Shown one piece after another: positions 14,531-24,384 of a stretch of DNA of 34,247 nucleotides. Both the position numbers and the translations under genes were made by a program. Source of the stretch: Acidobacteria bacterium 13_2_20CM_2_57_6. Lineage in GTDB: Bacteria > Acidobacteriota > Terriglobia > Acidiferrales > UBA7541. The stretch is taken from assembly GCA_001917435.1 (NCBI GenBank), contig MNEA01000009.1:1-34247 (forward strand). The letters run 5' to 3'. A model generated the notes under the pieces. That model did no database searches and was not told the origin of the DNA. It saw nothing but the letters and a program-made list of their open reading frames with translations. Each line of letters starts with the position of its first letter. The first letter of the stretch is position 1.

Positions 14531-15877
14531 ATGTTTCTAAGAATTGTTGCCGATTCGTTTGGACGCCGCCCGCGCCACAAGCTCCTCACCGGGGCGGCGC
14601 TGGCTCTCGGCATGGGCGTAGTCACGGCGGCGCTGAGCGTATCGTTGGATGTGGGCGACCGGCTGGCGAAGGAATTCCGGAGCCTGGGAGCGAATCTTGT
14701 GGTGACGCCGCAAGCGGATTCGCTGCCGCTGGAGATTGGCGGCGTGGATTACCGGCCTGTGAATGCGGGCGCTTATCTGCCGGAAGCGGACCTGCCAAAC
14801 TTGAAAACGATTTTCTGGCACAACAACATCATTGCGTTTGCGCCCCAATTGGAAACCTCTGTCGCCGTTTCCATATATCCCATTCCGGTTAAAGAGCTCC
14901 CTACGATTCGCGCAGATAGAAGACTAATCGGTACATGGTCAGCTAAAACTATCGCGCTTCCAGATGGCGGCACCTTCGTGACCGGAATCGGCAAGACCAA
15001 CCCTTGGTGGCGTGTTGATGGGCAATGGTTCAAGGATGACGCCGATGAATGTGTCTTGGGACGAAAACTCGCGTCAAGCCTGCCGAATTTTGCCCAGGGT
15101 ATCAAGCTAAAGATGGGCGATACGATTTATCTCTACGCGGATTCGTCAGTGGATTGGCAGTCGGGAGCGCGCCCTATGGCGTTACGCCTGACCGGTATTT
15201 TGGATACGGATGGGGCTGAGGATGACGCTGTCGTTGTTCCGTTGGCCATCGCTCAGAAACTTGCCGGGAGGCCGAGTCAGTACCGCAAATTGTATGTAAG
15301 TGCGCTGACGAAGCCGGAAGATGCGTTTGCGAAGCGCGATTCTAAGACGTTTACACCCGCCGAGTATGACCGCTGGTTTTGCACGCCGTATATTTCCTCG
15401 ATCGCGTTTCAGATTCAGCAAGAACTGCCGGGGACAGATGTGCGCGTGATCCGCAAGGTCGCTGAAGGAGAAGGCCAAGTCCTCGCGCGTGTGCGCATGC
15501 TGTTGTGGCTGGTTACGGGAGCAGCGCTGCTTGCCGCCGCGCTCGCCGTGGGAGCATCTTCCGCGGCTTCGGTGATTGAGCGGCGCACGGAAATCGGCTT
15601 GATGAAAGCGTTGGGAGCGGGCTCCGGCACGGTTGGATTCCTGCTTGCGGCAGAACAACTTTTGCTCGCGTTCGTGGGCGGGGGAGCCGGTTACGCGCTG
15701 GGGATTGTTTTGGCGCGCCTCCTTGGAGAGAAAATCTTTGGCGCGGCGCCCGAGCCATCGTGGATTGTCTTTCTTGTAGTCATTGCACTCGCTGCCGGCG
15801 TCACCATTCTTGGCAGCGCTCTTCCACTGCGGCGCGCTTCTCAGTACGAGCCGGCGCCGATCTTGCGAGGCGAATGA
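14531..15877 (+). CDS. MacB/FtsX-type ABC transporter permease (first)
   Basis: A 448-residue permease with the MacB/LolCE layout. An N-terminal membrane helix comes first (about 18-40, LLTGAALALGMGVVTAALSV). A large extracytoplasmic domain follows (about 45-315). Three C-terminal FtsX helices end the protein, with ERRTEIGLMKALGAGSGTVG between them. I start at ATG 14531, since upstream in-frame sequence overlaps the FTR1 gene. The stop overlaps the next permease start (ATGA), implying coupling. With its neighbour and the ATPase it would form a type VII ABC complex beside FTR1. In comparable Campylobacter loci these parts support P19-dependent iron acquisition. The actual substrate is not shown by sequence. 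Confidence 0.88.
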   Translation: MFLRIVADSFGRRPRHKLLTGAALALGMGVVTAALSVSLDVGDRLAKEFRSLGANLVVTPQADSLPLEIGGVDYRPVNAGAYLPEADLPNLKTIFWHNNIIAFAPQLETSVAVSIYPIPVKELPTIRADRRLIGTWSAKTIALPDGGTFVTGIGKTNPWWRVDGQWFKDDADECVLGRKLASSLPNFAQGIKLKMGDTIYLYADSSVDWQSGARPMALRLTGILDTDGAEDDAVVVPLAIAQKLAGRPSQYRKLYVSALTKPEDAFAKRDSKTFTPAEYDRWFCTPYISSIAFQIQQELPGTDVRVIRKVAEGEGQVLARVRMLLWLVTGAALLAAALAVGASSAASVIERRTEIGLMKALGAGSGTVGFLLAAEQLLLAFVGGGAGYALGIVLARLLGEKIFGAAPEPSWIVFLVVIALAAGVTILGSALPLRRASQYEPAPILRGE

Positions 15878-17051
15878 TGGCCGACCGTCGCGCAACCAAT
15901 CGGGCAATGTTCTGGCGCATCATCCGGCGTCTGCTCGGCGCAAATCGTGGGCGGCTGTTCGTCATGATGCTTGCCCTGGGCGCAGGCGCGGCAGTCACCG
16001 CTACCCTACTCAATCTTCAAGTGGACGCCAAGCGCCGCCTAACTACGGAATTTCGTGCTTTCGGACCTAACGTGCTAATCATTCCGAAAGGCTCTTCGAC
16101 GACAGGTTCAGAAACTCTGCCCGAGTCCACCGCGAATTTGATACCCGTGAATCTCCCCAGCGGCCGCGTCGCCGTATCGTCCACTCTCTACGTGGTTGCC
16201 GGCGTTTCCGTTCCAAAGTTGGGCAAATCCCTCTCCGCGGTTGTCGCAGGGTCCAATCCGCTTGCGTTTCTTATCGGCCGAGTGCTTTCTTCAACTCCCG
16301 AGACCAGTCTGAATCGACCAACCCCATCGCAGGGACAAGTGTGCGTGGCAGGTACACGAGTCGCGAAACAGATGGGCCTTCAGCAGGACATGGAACTCGT
16401 ATTAGCCAGTGGTGACCGCCGCGAGTGGTGCCGCGTCGCTAGCTTTCGCCAGACCGGCGGACCGGAAGACGACCGTGTTGAGATTGGATTGCGAGCGGCA
16501 CAACGTTTGACGGATCTACCTGGCCGCATCAGCGCGATCGAGCTGATCGTTCCAGGCACTCCCGGCGAAATTCAAAGCTACATCGCGGATCTTCAACGCC
16601 TGCTTCCCGATGTTGACGTCCGCCCGATTCGGCAATTCACAGAAGGTGAGGCGAGAATTTACAACCGGATCAGCGGGCTGCTGACGGCCACCGTGGCGAT
16701 TGTGCTGTTGCTTACCGGGCTGTGCGTGATGGCGGCGATGACCAACGTGGCGATGGAACGCAGGATGGACGTTGGCTTGATGAAGGCGATTGGCGGCTCG
16801 ATGCGCCGGGTGCTGCGGCTTTTTCTCGCGGAAGCGGCGCTGCTCGGACTTGCGGGCGGCATTATTGGTGCGGCGGCGGGGATTTTTCTTTCGATCGGTT
16901 TGGGGAGAGCGGTGTTTGGCGTGGCGGCGCGGCCGCGGTTGATTGTGTATCCTCTAGCTGTGGCATTAACAGTGATTGTCGCGATTCTTAGTGCGTTTCC
17001 GTTGCGGCGGCTGGCGAGCATCCGCCCGGCATCGGTTTTCAGAGGTGAAGC

Positions 17052-17055
<4 letters not shown>
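15874..17055 (+). CDS. MacB/FtsX-type ABC transporter permease (second)
   Basis: A 393-residue paralogue of the preceding permease. It has an N-terminal helix (LFVMMLALGAGAAVTATLL), an extracytoplasmic domain and three C-terminal FtsX helices, with VAMERRMDVGLMKAIGGSMR and FPLRRLASIRPASVFRGE as the counterparts of ERRTEIGLMKALG and LPLRRASQYEPAPILRGE upstream. ATG 15874 overlaps the previous stop. A second ATG directly follows at 15877. Its own stop overlaps the ATPase GTG start (GTGA). The tandem overlaps indicate a stoichiometric heterodimeric permease. The extracytoplasmic domain has diverged strongly from that of the first permease, so the two probably contact different partners. Confidence 0.88.
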
Positions 17056-18257
<1,202 letters not shown>

Positions 18258-18271
18258 TCGCGGACCCAACC

Positions 18272-18661
18272 ATGCCGCCCCCCCTCGACCCACGAAAAAA
18301 ACCAACGAGCGTCAAGATCCACGTTTCGAGCGGCGCGGGTGTGGACGTCACCTGGGCCGACGGGCATGCCAGCCACTACGAGTTCGCTTATTTGCGCGAG
18401 GAGTGTCCTTGCGCCACCTGTAACGACGCACGGGAAAAGAAGGCCTCGCTCGCCGAGTTGGCTTCGACACTCAAGCCATCTCCCGCGCTGGCCATGTTCA
18501 AGCCCAAGCCACGCGCTCAAGCCGCCACACAGGTGGGGAACTACGCCATCCAGTTCAGCTTCACCGACGGCCACTCTACAGGCATCTACAGCTACGACCA
18601 TCTCCGCAACATCTGCCCCTGCGAGGAATGCGCCCAAGCCTTTCGCGCGGCCGCGCACTAG
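18272..18661 (+). CDS. DUF971 / GBBH-like N-terminal domain protein
   Basis: A 129-residue protein of the DUF971 family (gamma-butyrobetaine hydroxylase-like N-terminal domain). It has paired motifs: VTWADGHASHYEFAYLREECPC (about 26-47), and FSFTDGHSTGIYSYDHLRNICPC (about 95-117). The Cys clusters CPCATC (45-50) and CPCEEC (115-120) suggest metal or Fe-S binding. Related small proteins are often found beside Fe-S assembly genes. It starts 15 bases after the ATPase stop and is presumably the last gene of the iron operon. It may use or sense the imported iron, which is inference. ATG 18272 avoids overlap with the ATPase gene. Confidence 0.85.
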   Translation: MPPPLDPRKKPTSVKIHVSSGAGVDVTWADGHASHYEFAYLREECPCATCNDAREKKASLAELASTLKPSPALAMFKPKPRAQAATQVGNYAIQFSFTDGHSTGIYSYDHLRNICPCEECAQAFRAAAH

Positions 18662-18754
18662 GGCGTCGTTCTTGGCAATTTACCGGGATCTCCGGCTAGA
18701 CTTAGTGCCTCAAAAATGCGAGCATTCCAACCTGCAAGTTAGCGCAACCCATAC

Positions 18755-21025
18755 ATGAGCAGCACTCCCAATAGCCCTGCTGCCGCGGGCAGCCGCGGCA
18801 ACGGTATTCCGCGTGTCATCGTCGCCACCACAGCCCTCCTGACTTTCATTTCGTTTTGGAGGGCAGCGGCCATCGTGCTGAACGACCTGGCCTCCTCGGC
18901 ATACTACGCCGGGGGCGAAGCGGAAGGCTACATCGGCAAAACCGCGCCGTGGTTCATCCTCGCCATCATGCTGTTCTCGTATGCCGTGCGCGCGGTTTAC
19001 GTGGAAAGCTGCAGCATGTTCGTGCGTGGCGGCGTGTACCGAGCGGTGAAGATGTCCCTCGGCGGGACGCTTGCCAAATTCAGTGTTTCCGCACTGATGT
19101 TTGACTACATCCTTACGGGCCCGATCAGCGGCGTAGCGGCGGGCCAATACCTGGCCGGATTGATCAACGACCTCTTTCAGTATTTTCACTTGAGCGGACC
19201 GCTTGCTCCCGGAACAATCAGTTTTATCGCCGCGAGCTTTGCTATTGCCGTCACTCTGTATTTCTGGTGGCAGAACACCAAGGGAGTGGCCGAGTCCAGC
19301 GAAAAAGCATTGCAGATCATGAAGCTGGTTACCGTTATGGTGGTCATGCTTATTGTCTGGTGTGGTTACACGATCGCGGTACGGCATTCCGGGCTCCCTC
19401 CGTGGCCTCATCCGCGCAACCTCAGGTTGAGCCCCAGCGCCCTCGGCTGGCTCGCGCACAGCAGCCTCCCTCATATGTTTGGCATCATCGCCATCTTCAT
19501 CGCACTCGGCCATTCCGTCCTGGCGATGAGTGGCGAGGAATCGCTGGCGCAGGTCTATCGCGAAATCGAAAGCCCCAAGCTCCCCAACCTTAAAAAGGCC
19601 GGCGCGGTCATTTTCGTCTACAGCCTGGTTTTTACGTCCTTGGTCTCGTTCTTTGCCGTGATGATTATTCCGGACGACGTCCGCCAGCATTTCCTCGAGA
19701 ACCTGATCGGTGGACTGGCGATGAATCTGGAAGGGCCGCTCTTCATCCGCCTGATATTCCACGGTTTTGTCGTGGTTGTGGGTACTCTGATCCTGGCGGG
19801 CGCCGTCAACACCGCCATCGTCGGCTCGAACGGAGTGTTGAACCGCGTTTCTGAAGACGGCGTGCTTAGCGCCTGGTTCCGGCAGCCGCACAAAAAGTTT
19901 GGCACCAGCTACCGCATCATCAATATCGTCGTCGTGCTCCAGGTCATCACCATCATCATCAGCCGTGGCGACGTCACCTTTCTTGCGAACCTTTACGCCT
20001 TCGGCGTGATCTGGAGCTTCGCCATGAACGGCCTCGCGGTGCTGGTTCTCCGGTACACCAGTCCCGGCCTGCGCGAATTCCAGGTCCCGCTGAACTTCAC
20101 TGTTCGCGGTATACAGATCCCCGTGGGTCTGGGGTTGATCACGGGGATGCTGTTCTTGATCGCCGTGGTGAACTTATTCACTAAGCCCATTGCTACCATG
20201 GCGGGCGCAACGTTCTCCGTTTTGCTTTATTTTGTGTTCACGATATCCGAACGCCGGGGTAAACATGGCGGCGCCTCGCACGTCGAGATGGACCAGTTCA
20301 ATCTCGAGCTGGAATCAGAACTGACACCCGAGGCTGTGGGCGCCCGTCCCGGCAACATCCTCGTTCCGATAAGCAACCACTACGCGCTTTATCATCTTGG
20401 AAACGTGCTGGACCGCATCAAGCCCGGACGCCGCGATGTTATCGTGCTCCACGTCCGGCTGTTGCGCCGCTCTGCTTCGGGTGAAAACGAACTTGAGGCC
20501 GATCAGCTGTTCGGCAGCATCGAGCAACAACTCTTTTCCCAAGCGCTTTCCATGGCCGAAAAACGAGGTAAGTCGATCCGCCTCGCCGTGGTCGCCGCCA
20601 ACGATTTGTGGGATGGCATCTTGCGCGCCGCGACTTCGCTGCAATCCAGCACAATTGTCGCCGGACGTTCAACAAAGGAATCGAATGAGGAGCAAGCGCG
20701 GCAGATCGGCGAAGCCTGGGAAAAACTTGGCGATCCGAAGCCGCAATTCAACCTTGAAATTCACATGCCCAACGGGGACAAGGTTTACAAGGTCCTCGGG
20801 CCGCACGCGCCTAACCTGACGGCGAACGAAGTTAATCTCTTGCACCGGCTGTGGCTGCGCTTCAGCGACGCCGTAGCGCCTCTGGAAATGCACCATCACG
20901 ACGTCGTGCATTTCGCCCTGGAAGAAGTGCAAAAAGAAATGGAAGAAGGACACGAAGATGCCGTGGTCAACCGCCTGCGCCAGCATCTCGAAGCAAACCA
21001 GCAGAAGAAATCTCCCAAGGCTTGA
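18755..21025 (+). CDS. APC-superfamily transporter with soluble C-terminal domain
   Basis: A 756-residue protein. Residues about 20-500 hold roughly twelve membrane helices with the amino acid/polyamine/organocation (APC) fold, for example VSALMFDYILTGPISGVAAG, a short sequence rich in helix-breaking Gly. Residues about 525-756 are soluble and begin like a universal-stress-protein domain (NILVPISNHYALYHLGNVL, then DVIVLHVRLL). A charged helical tail follows. An amino acid is the default substrate of the superfamily. KimA-type potassium transporters also combine an APC core with a C-terminal USP-like domain, so K+ is an alternative. ATG 18755 has no strong ribosome-binding site. Confidence 0.8.
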   Translation: MSSTPNSPAAAGSRGNGIPRVIVATTALLTFISFWRAAAIVLNDLASSAYYAGGEAEGYIGKTAPWFILAIMLFSYAVRAVYVESCSMFVRGGVYRAVKMSLGGTLAKFSVSALMFDYILTGPISGVAAGQYLAGLINDLFQYFHLSGPLAPGTISFIAASFAIAVTLYFWWQNTKGVAESSEKALQIMKLVTVMVVMLIVWCGYTIAVRHSGLPPWPHPRNLRLSPSALGWLAHSSLPHMFGIIAIFIALGHSVLAMSGEESLAQVYREIESPKLPNLKKAGAVIFVYSLVFTSLVSFFAVMIIPDDVRQHFLENLIGGLAMNLEGPLFIRLIFHGFVVVVGTLILAGAVNTAIVGSNGVLNRVSEDGVLSAWFRQPHKKFGTSYRIINIVVVLQVITIIISRGDVTFLANLYAFGVIWSFAMNGLAVLVLRYTSPGLREFQVPLNFTVRGIQIPVGLGLITGMLFLIAVVNLFTKPIATMAGATFSVLLYFVFTISERRGKHGGASHVEMDQFNLELESELTPEAVGARPGNILVPISNHYALYHLGNVLDRIKPGRRDVIVLHVRLLRRSASGENELEADQLFGSIEQQLFSQALSMAEKRGKSIRLAVVAANDLWDGILRAATSLQSSTIVAGRSTKESNEEQARQIGEAWEKLGDPKPQFNLEIHMPNGDKVYKVLGPHAPNLTANEVNLLHRLWLRFSDAVAPLEMHHHDVVHFALEEVQKEMEEGHEDAVVNRLRQHLEANQQKKSPKA

Positions 21026-21057
21026 ACAAATCAGATTTCAACGATTAGTTCCTGGTC

Positions 21058-21492
21058 TCAGGCGAGGTGCGTTGTACAATGACCACAACGCTTGGCCGCG
21101 ATAGGAATAGTCATCGCGCACTGCGGACAGTTTTTCGTCGCCGGGGCAACGGCAGCTTCCGGCTTCTTGGTCCAGCGGTTTACCTGCTGGACCACAAGAA
21201 ACACGGCGAACGCCACAATCAGAAAATTGATCACCGTGTTCAGGAAGATCCCGTAGTTCAAGGTCGGGGCGCCCGCGGCCTTCGCGGCTGCCAGTGTTTC
21301 GTATGATTTTTGGCTGAGATTGAGGAATAATCCCGAAAAGTCGACGTGACCGAGCAGCCGGCCGATCGGCGGCATGAGCACGTCTTCCACTAGCGAAGAC
21401 ACAATTTTTCCAAATGCCGCGCCGATAATGACGCCGACCGCCAAATCCACGACGTTCCCACGCATGGCGAATTGCTTAAATTCTTTCAGCAC
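21058..21492 (-). CDS. mscL: Large-conductance mechanosensitive channel with zinc-ribbon tail
   Basis: MscL releases solutes when membrane tension rises in hypo-osmotic shock. The conserved first helix ([20 protein letters not shown], residues 5-24) and pore segment [20 protein letters not shown] are intact. The second helix ([20 protein letters not shown]) is also intact. The C-terminus carries two CxxC pairs, Cys122/Cys125 and Cys136/Cys139 ([18 protein letters not shown]), a predicted zinc ribbon. The start is GTG 21492, preceded by AAAAGGAG. The first residues then read MLKEFKQF as in other MscL proteins. An upstream in-frame ATG at 21549 would add an unrelated head. Confidence 0.93.
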   Translation of the reverse strand: MLKEFKQFAMRGNVVDLAVGVIIGAAFGKIVSSLVEDVLMPPIGRLLGHVDFSGLFLNLSQKSYETLAAAKAAGAPTLNYGIFLNTVINFLIVAFAVFLVVQQVNRWTKKPEAAVAPATKNCPQCAMTIPIAAKRCGHCTTHLA

Positions 21493-21577
21493 GGACGTTC
21501 TCCTTTTTTGTTTTCCATGGAAAGTTGACGGCCCTTGGCGGATTATCAACGACCAGAAGGGCTATCTGTTACGCGGA

Positions 21578-21583
21578 TTATAG
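21578..21583 (-). promoter_or_regulatory. mscL: Candidate -10 box for mscL
   Basis: A perfect TATAAT on the minus strand lies about 85 bases upstream of the mscL start. No good -35 hexamer is found at 16-18 bases, so the promoter call is tentative. Confidence 0.35.
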
Positions 21584-21664
21584 TTGAAGCGGACGAGAAG
21601 AAAGAACGACCATGTGAGGACTAGTTTGGGATTCGGCGTATGGCCTTCGCAGCAAAACATTTTC

Positions 21665-22024
21665 TTATTGTGGCCGGAAGACCAGGTAGGAGGCAATTAG
21701 GCCGCGCAGCGCAAGCAGTCCGCCTCCGGCTGCGAGCATCGGACCGACCCAGAGGTATGGCACGCGCGATATCACAAGCATGAGGACGCCTAGAAACACG
21801 AGCGACAATCCACGAGTCCAGTTCTGCCAGCGCAACCACCATTGTCCCGGACTGTAAAGCGCCCGCAATCCCCACACGATCAGCGCTACGCCAAGAACCA
21901 ACCATGCCGCGCCGTGCCGATCCACATAAATGCGCCGCAGCAATCCCAGCCAGATCACGAGAGAGCCGAGCAGGACGAAGATCAATTCGATCGTGAGCCG
22001 GAATAGTCGCTCGGGCGTGAGCAT
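21665..22024 (-). CDS. Four-helix membrane protein, function unknown
   Basis: A 119-residue protein made almost entirely of four hydrophobic segments (about 8-28, 40-57, 70-86 and 92-111), with short loops rich in Arg and Trp (SPGQWWLRWQNW). Composition and uninterrupted hydrophobic helices support a real membrane protein, but I recognise no family. It begins 15 bases after the cyclophilin stop on the same strand and is probably cotranscribed with it. Confidence 0.65.
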   Translation of the reverse strand: MLTPERLFRLTIELIFVLLGSLVIWLGLLRRIYVDRHGAAWLVLGVALIVWGLRALYSPGQWWLRWQNWTRGLSLVFLGVLMLVISRVPYLWVGPMLAAGGGLLALRGLIASYLVFRPQ

Positions 22025-22039
22025 TGCAATAATGTCCGC

Positions 22040-22567
22040 CTAGGCCACGCGTTCGATGCGAAGCTTCTTGATGGACACGGGCGTTTTCGGACGGTCGTTC
22101 GAATCGCGCGGCACATTCGAGATCTTGTCCGCCACGTCCTGTCCTTCAACGACCTCGCCAAAAATGGTGTGGCGGTTGTCCAGCCACGGCGTCGCCGCAA
22201 CGGTGATAAAGAACTGGCTGCCGTTGGTCCCCGGCCCGGAGTTGGCCATGGAGAGCTTTCCGGCTTTCGAGTGTTTCAGCGAGGGATGAAATTCGTCGGT
22301 GAATTTGTAGCCCGGACCGCCCATTCCCGTACCCTGCGGGCAGCCGCCCTGAATCATGAATTGCGGAATCACGCGATGGAAAATCAATCCGTCGTAGAAA
22401 GGTTTCTTTTCCTTTTGTCCGGTTTTTTCATTCGTGACTTCTTTCGTGCCTTCGGCAAGCCCAACGAAATTCGCAACCGTCTTGGGCGCTTCGTTTTCCA
22501 GCAAGCGCACCACAATGTTTCCTTGTGAAGTTTCAAATACAGCGTAAGTTCCTGCCGGCCGGCTCAT
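22040..22567 (-). CDS. Peptidyl-prolyl cis-trans isomerase, cyclophilin type
   Basis: A 175-residue cyclophilin that accelerates proline isomerisation during folding. Core motifs are [13 protein letters not shown] with the catalytic Arg, [33 protein letters not shown] and [21 protein letters not shown]. There is no signal peptide, so it is cytoplasmic, unlike PpiA. ATG 22567 is preceded by AAAGGAG at a good distance. It lies upstream of the four-helix membrane protein gene in the same direction. Confidence 0.95.
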   Translation of the reverse strand: MSRPAGTYAVFETSQGNIVVRLLENEAPKTVANFVGLAEGTKEVTNEKTGQKEKKPFYDGLIFHRVIPQFMIQGGCPQGTGMGGPGYKFTDEFHPSLKHSKAGKLSMANSGPGTNGSQFFITVAATPWLDNRHTIFGEVVEGQDVADKISNVPRDSNDRPKTPVSIKKLRIERVA

Positions 22568-22703
22568 GCGATCTCCTTTTGTGCCCGATTATCGTACACG
22601 AGCCGGAGCATCGCGCGCCACACAGCTGCAGCCGGAAAATCTTTCTTCGGGTCGAGCAGGGTGCATTGGTCGAGGGCAAAGGATCGAACTACTTTTGACT
22701 CCA

Positions 22704-23225
22704 CTACCAACTTTTTTGCTTGCGAAGTTCTGTGATATGCGCGGTGTGATGTTTCCCGTGCCACTCGTAAAGGAACAGCAGCCAGTCGACGGTCCGTTCG
22801 CCGTGTTCCGGGTGAATGAGAACCCTGGCGAAGTGTTCAGACTTCAATGAGCGCCACAGCCGGTCCCACCGCGCGTGCACGGAGTCCAGAAGCATCAGGG
22901 AAACTTCGATGGGAGTTGATTTCGAGTCAGCCAGCTCAGCCCAGGCCGCTTCGTCGTATGGCTTGATTGTCGGCTTGTCCTCGGTGAGCGCCAGCTTCAA
23001 TCGAACGTAGGCGTTGAGGTGGCTGTCTGGAACGTGATGCACCACCTGGCGCACCGTCCAGCCGCCTTCTCGATACGGCGTGTCAAGTTGCGACTCGCTC
23101 AGGCCCTTAGCCGCGGCGCGCATTTTGACCGGCGTGGCCGCGATCTCGTCGATCGCTTGCTGCCGCCGTGCCGGAGTCACGTGCGCGGGCATCTCAAATT
23201 TTCCGATTGGGTAGCGCGGATCCAT
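22704..23225 (-). CDS. YfiT/DinB-family metal-dependent protein
   Basis: A 173-residue four-helix-bundle protein of the YfiT branch of the DinB superfamily. Typical sequence is MDPRYPIGKFEMPAHVTPAR at the start, WTVRQVVHHVPDSHLNAYVR with His63/His64, and FLYEWHGKHHTAHI with His156/His159/His160. The histidines form the usual divalent metal site. Many relatives are thiol S-transferases (bacillithiol or mycothiol users), but the thiol used here is unknown. ATG 23225 follows AAGGAG. In-frame sequence further upstream runs over the promoter at 23265-23294 and is rejected. Confidence 0.88.
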   Translation of the reverse strand: MDPRYPIGKFEMPAHVTPARRQQAIDEIAATPVKMRAAAKGLSESQLDTPYREGGWTVRQVVHHVPDSHLNAYVRLKLALTEDKPTIKPYDEAAWAELADSKSTPIEVSLMLLDSVHARWDRLWRSLKSEHFARVLIHPEHGERTVDWLLFLYEWHGKHHTAHITELRKQKSW

Positions 23226-23264
23226 TGTGGATTTCTCCTTCGCAAGCGTGATGATCATATTTGG

Positions 23265-23294
23265 ACTATAGAGGCGGCCCTTTGCGCGGGTCAA
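23265..23294 (-). promoter_or_regulatory. sigma70-type promoter of the YfiT-like gene
   Basis: On the minus strand, TTGACC (23294-23289) and TATAGT (23270-23265) are separated by 18 bases. Transcription would begin near 23258, leaving a leader of about 33 bases that includes the palindrome ATGATCAT (23251-23258). Confidence 0.6.
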
Positions 23295-23428
23295 TGTCGG
23301 CCGCGCATAAAAGCCTCTCCAAATTGGCAGCAGGCATTCCGAATCGCGGCGAAGGCAATGCTACAATACCGGACTGCATTTGTATCCGGCGGGCGCAGTG
23401 TTGAATCTAATCCTTGGAGAACGATCGA

Positions 23429-24349
23429 ATGCACAACGTCGTCATCATTGGCAGCGGCTGCGCCGGTCTAACTGCTGCGATTTACGCCGGGCGCGCGAAC
23501 CTGAAGCCGCTGGTTCTGGACGGGCATGAGCCCGGCGGCCAGCTTTCCCTGACCACGCACGTTGAGAATTATCCGGGATTCCCCGACGGGATCATGGGGC
23601 CGGAGCTCATCGAAAACATGCGCAAGCAGGCGCAAAAGTTCGGCGCGGAGTTCAAGGCAGGCGCTGTGACCGAAGTGGACGTCAGCAAGCGCCCTTTCAA
23701 GATCATCGCCGGAAAAGATACTTACGAAGCGCGATCTCTGATCGTTGCTGCGGGGGCCTCAGCGCGTCTGCTAGGTCTGAAGGGCGAAAGGGAATTGATC
23801 GGCCACGGCGTTTCCACCTGCGCGACTTGCGACGGCTATTTCTTCCGCGGAAAACCGATTGCCGTGGTCGGCGGCGGCGATTCCGCTATGGAAGAGGCCA
23901 ACTTTCTCTCTCGCTACGCCAGCAGGGTCCATCTCATCCACCGACGAAATGAGTTTCGGGCTTCCAAGATCATGATTGACCGCGCCAGAGCCAACGAGAA
24001 AGTCGAGTTCGTCACTCCTTACGTCGTGGAGGAAATCGTCGCGCCCCAAGGCCACGTCGAAGGCGTGAGCTTGCGCAATCAGCAGACCAGGGAAACTCGC
24101 GAGATTCCGCTCGACGGCGTATTCGTCGCCATCGGCCACGATCCGAACACCATTATCTTCAAGGGGAAACTCGAAATGGATGCGAACGGCTACTTGCTCG
24201 CCAAGCACGGCAGCCTTACCTCCATTCCTGGCGTGTTCGTAGCCGGCGATGTGCAAGACCATCGCTATCGGCAGGCGGTCACGGCCGCGGGCTCCGGCTG
24301 CATGGCCGCGATCGATGCCGAAAAGTTTCTGGAAGAGCACAAACACTAG
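23429..24349 (+). CDS. trxB: Thioredoxin-disulfide reductase
   Basis: A 306-residue low-molecular-weight flavoprotein that reduces thioredoxin with NADPH. The FAD motif GSGCAG (8-13), EPGGQLSLTTHVENYPGFP, redox-active CATC (131-134), NADPH motif GGGDSA (148-153) and the C-terminal FVAGDVQDHRYRQAVTAAGSG are all present. ATG 23429 has GGAG at 23416-23419. A TTG at 23414 in frame would add five residues. A -10-like TACAAT lies at 23362-23367. The gene is followed after 35 bases by proline dehydrogenase on the same strand. Confidence 0.97.
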   Translation: MHNVVIIGSGCAGLTAAIYAGRANLKPLVLDGHEPGGQLSLTTHVENYPGFPDGIMGPELIENMRKQAQKFGAEFKAGAVTEVDVSKRPFKIIAGKDTYEARSLIVAAGASARLLGLKGERELIGHGVSTCATCDGYFFRGKPIAVVGGGDSAMEEANFLSRYASRVHLIHRRNEFRASKIMIDRARANEKVEFVTPYVVEEIVAPQGHVEGVSLRNQQTRETREIPLDGVFVAIGHDPNTIIFKGKLEMDANGYLLAKHGSLTSIPGVFVAGDVQDHRYRQAVTAAGSGCMAAIDAEKFLEEHKH

Positions 24350-24384
24350 TTTCGCCATTCCCAGGCTGCCATAATTGTTCCCAG

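Noticed and set aside
18672..18702. TTGGCA ... TAGACT as a promoter for the APC transporter gene
   Set aside because: The 19-base spacing is outside the usual range and the -10 box is weak.
18710..19891. 393-codon minus-strand open frame opposite the APC transporter
   Set aside because: The plus strand encodes a membrane transporter with convincing helices. The antisense product is His/Arg/Asp-rich low complexity.
22564..22764. 66-codon minus-strand open frame between the YfiT-like and cyclophilin genes
   Set aside because: It overlaps the end of the YfiT-like gene and the cyclophilin start, and has no recognisable motif or ribosome-binding site.
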